A stretch of DNA of 32,073 bases from JBBIRM01 sp037441765 (GTDB taxonomy: Bacteria; Desulfobacterota; BSN033; UBA1163), in the NCBI GenBank assembly GCA_037441765.1, contig JBBIRM010000014.1:1-32073 (forward strand). Direction: 5' to 3'. The notes below the pieces were generated by a model. That model was not told where the DNA came from and did not search any database. It worked only from the letters and a program-made list of their open reading frames with translations. Positions 31,686-32,073 of the stretch are shown here, piece after piece; position 1 is the stretch's first letter; the number at the start of each line of letters is the position of its first letter. A program made the translations under genes and the position numbers.

Positions 31686-32073
31686 CTAATCATTTCTATA
31701 GCCACGCCATATCTTATTTCCAAACTTATCCTCCACAATAAATCCTTCTCCTATATCAAAACTACCCAGATTGTTCTTTAAATAATTCAAATAGCCAAAC
31801 TCTCCCATTATACCTCCACTCATTGCCCTGATCGATATCATTAATCTTAAAAATACCTGACCGATCTTTTCATGACCTATATTAAATTCCCACATCTTTA
31901 AATTGTTTCTATATAATTTCCATAATTCCCGTGTCAATTCATCCAGCTGGTCATCTTTCGGCAATTGGTTACTCATATGAATCTGATAAATTTTCTTATA
32001 AGAATCGTATACTGATTTATCGGTAATTAGGATAATTCCATTTACATAAATATCTCTCACAAGGGTCTCAATC
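31686..32073 (-). CDS. Unrecognised protein, partial at the right window edge
   Basis: The frame stays open to the last base of the window, so the true start probably lies outside; a GTG at 32060 is the only internal candidate near the edge and has no good ribosome-binding site. The visible 124-129 residues contain a central charged, probably helical part (QLPKDDQLDELTRELWKLYR) and a Gly-rich end (GEFGYLNYLKNNLGSFDIG, GEGFIVEDKFGNKIWRGYRND). There is no membrane segment, no cysteine cluster and no motif I can name. The gene is more AT-rich than the metabolic genes to its left, which could mean accessory DNA. It may be oriented with whatever lies upstream outside the window. Confidence 0.55.
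   Translation of the reverse strand, partial: IETLVRDIYVNGIILITDKSVYDSYKKIYQIHMSNQLPKDDQLDELTRELWKLYRNNLKMWEFNIGHEKIGQVFLRLMISIRAMSGGIMGEFGYLNYLKNNLGSFDIGEGFIVEDKFGNKIWRGYRND

Noticed and set aside
1..32073. CRISPR arrays, rRNA, tRNA, integrases or insertion-sequence transposases
   Set aside because: I looked for regularly spaced repeats, tRNA-like cloverleaf sequences and transposase motifs and saw none; only small palindromic repeats without their own proteins occur.

Overview
The window looks like chromosome of a Gram-negative (diderm) bacterium of moderate GC content, probably a metabolically versatile anaerobe or facultative anaerobe of the Desulfobacterota type. The diderm assignment rests on a TonB protein with a vitamin B12 uptake system. 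The lineage guess rests on the gene neighbourhoods: a radical SAM/DUF2344 fusion followed by rng, and a Liv-type ABC transporter mixed with beta-oxidation genes. The lineage is inference; no rRNA or tRNA gene is present to fix it.

Layout. (1) 308-2861, plus strand: pxpA-pxpB-pxpC, the three-part 5-oxoprolinase. (2) 2880-3827, minus strand and convergent with pxpC: a NYN-nuclease protein with a C-terminal LOTUS-like domain. (3) 3956-4167: two different palindromic intergenic repeats side by side. (4) 9290 down to 4284, minus strand: a promoter, a cobalamin riboswitch, an intrinsic terminator, then tonB-btuF-btuC-btuD and a threonine ammonia-lyase gene, all overlapping or nearly touching except at the leader. 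(5) 9356-20019, plus strand, diverging from the B12 operon: radical SAM/DUF2344 fusion, ribonuclease G/E, and an AddB/AddA-like helicase-nuclease pair. (6) 31190 down to 20033, minus strand: an 11-kb run of tetR, acyl-CoA dehydrogenase, livF, livG, acyl-CoA ligase, livH, livM, livK, 3-hydroxyacyl-CoA dehydrogenase and thiolase. (7) 31191-32073: a mostly non-coding stretch with a possible decayed gene, then an unrecognised protein running off the right edge.

How the genes work together. The B12 block is a riboswitch-controlled import operon: TonB energises outer-membrane uptake, BtuF binds the vitamin in the periplasm and BtuCD pumps it inward. The outer-membrane receptor and ExbBD must be encoded elsewhere. 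The large minus-strand run reads as an uptake-and-activation system for a carboxylic acid. The Liv-type transporter would import it, the AMP-forming ligase would make the CoA thioester, and the dehydrogenase, hydroxyacyl-CoA dehydrogenase and thiolase would carry out three of the four beta-oxidation steps. Enoyl-CoA hydratase is missing. The TetR protein is the likely local repressor, and a 22-bp repeated operator candidate overlaps the -10 box of its own promoter.

I did not find an obviously new multi-gene system. The observations most worth a second look are the repeated TetR operator, the complete riboswitch-terminator-antiterminator logic, the placement of a threonine deaminase in a B12 operon, the bacterial NYN-LOTUS protein, the AddB-like protein without a Walker A motif, the nested-palindrome element at 3956-4093, and the in-frame remnants of a decayed gene near the right end.
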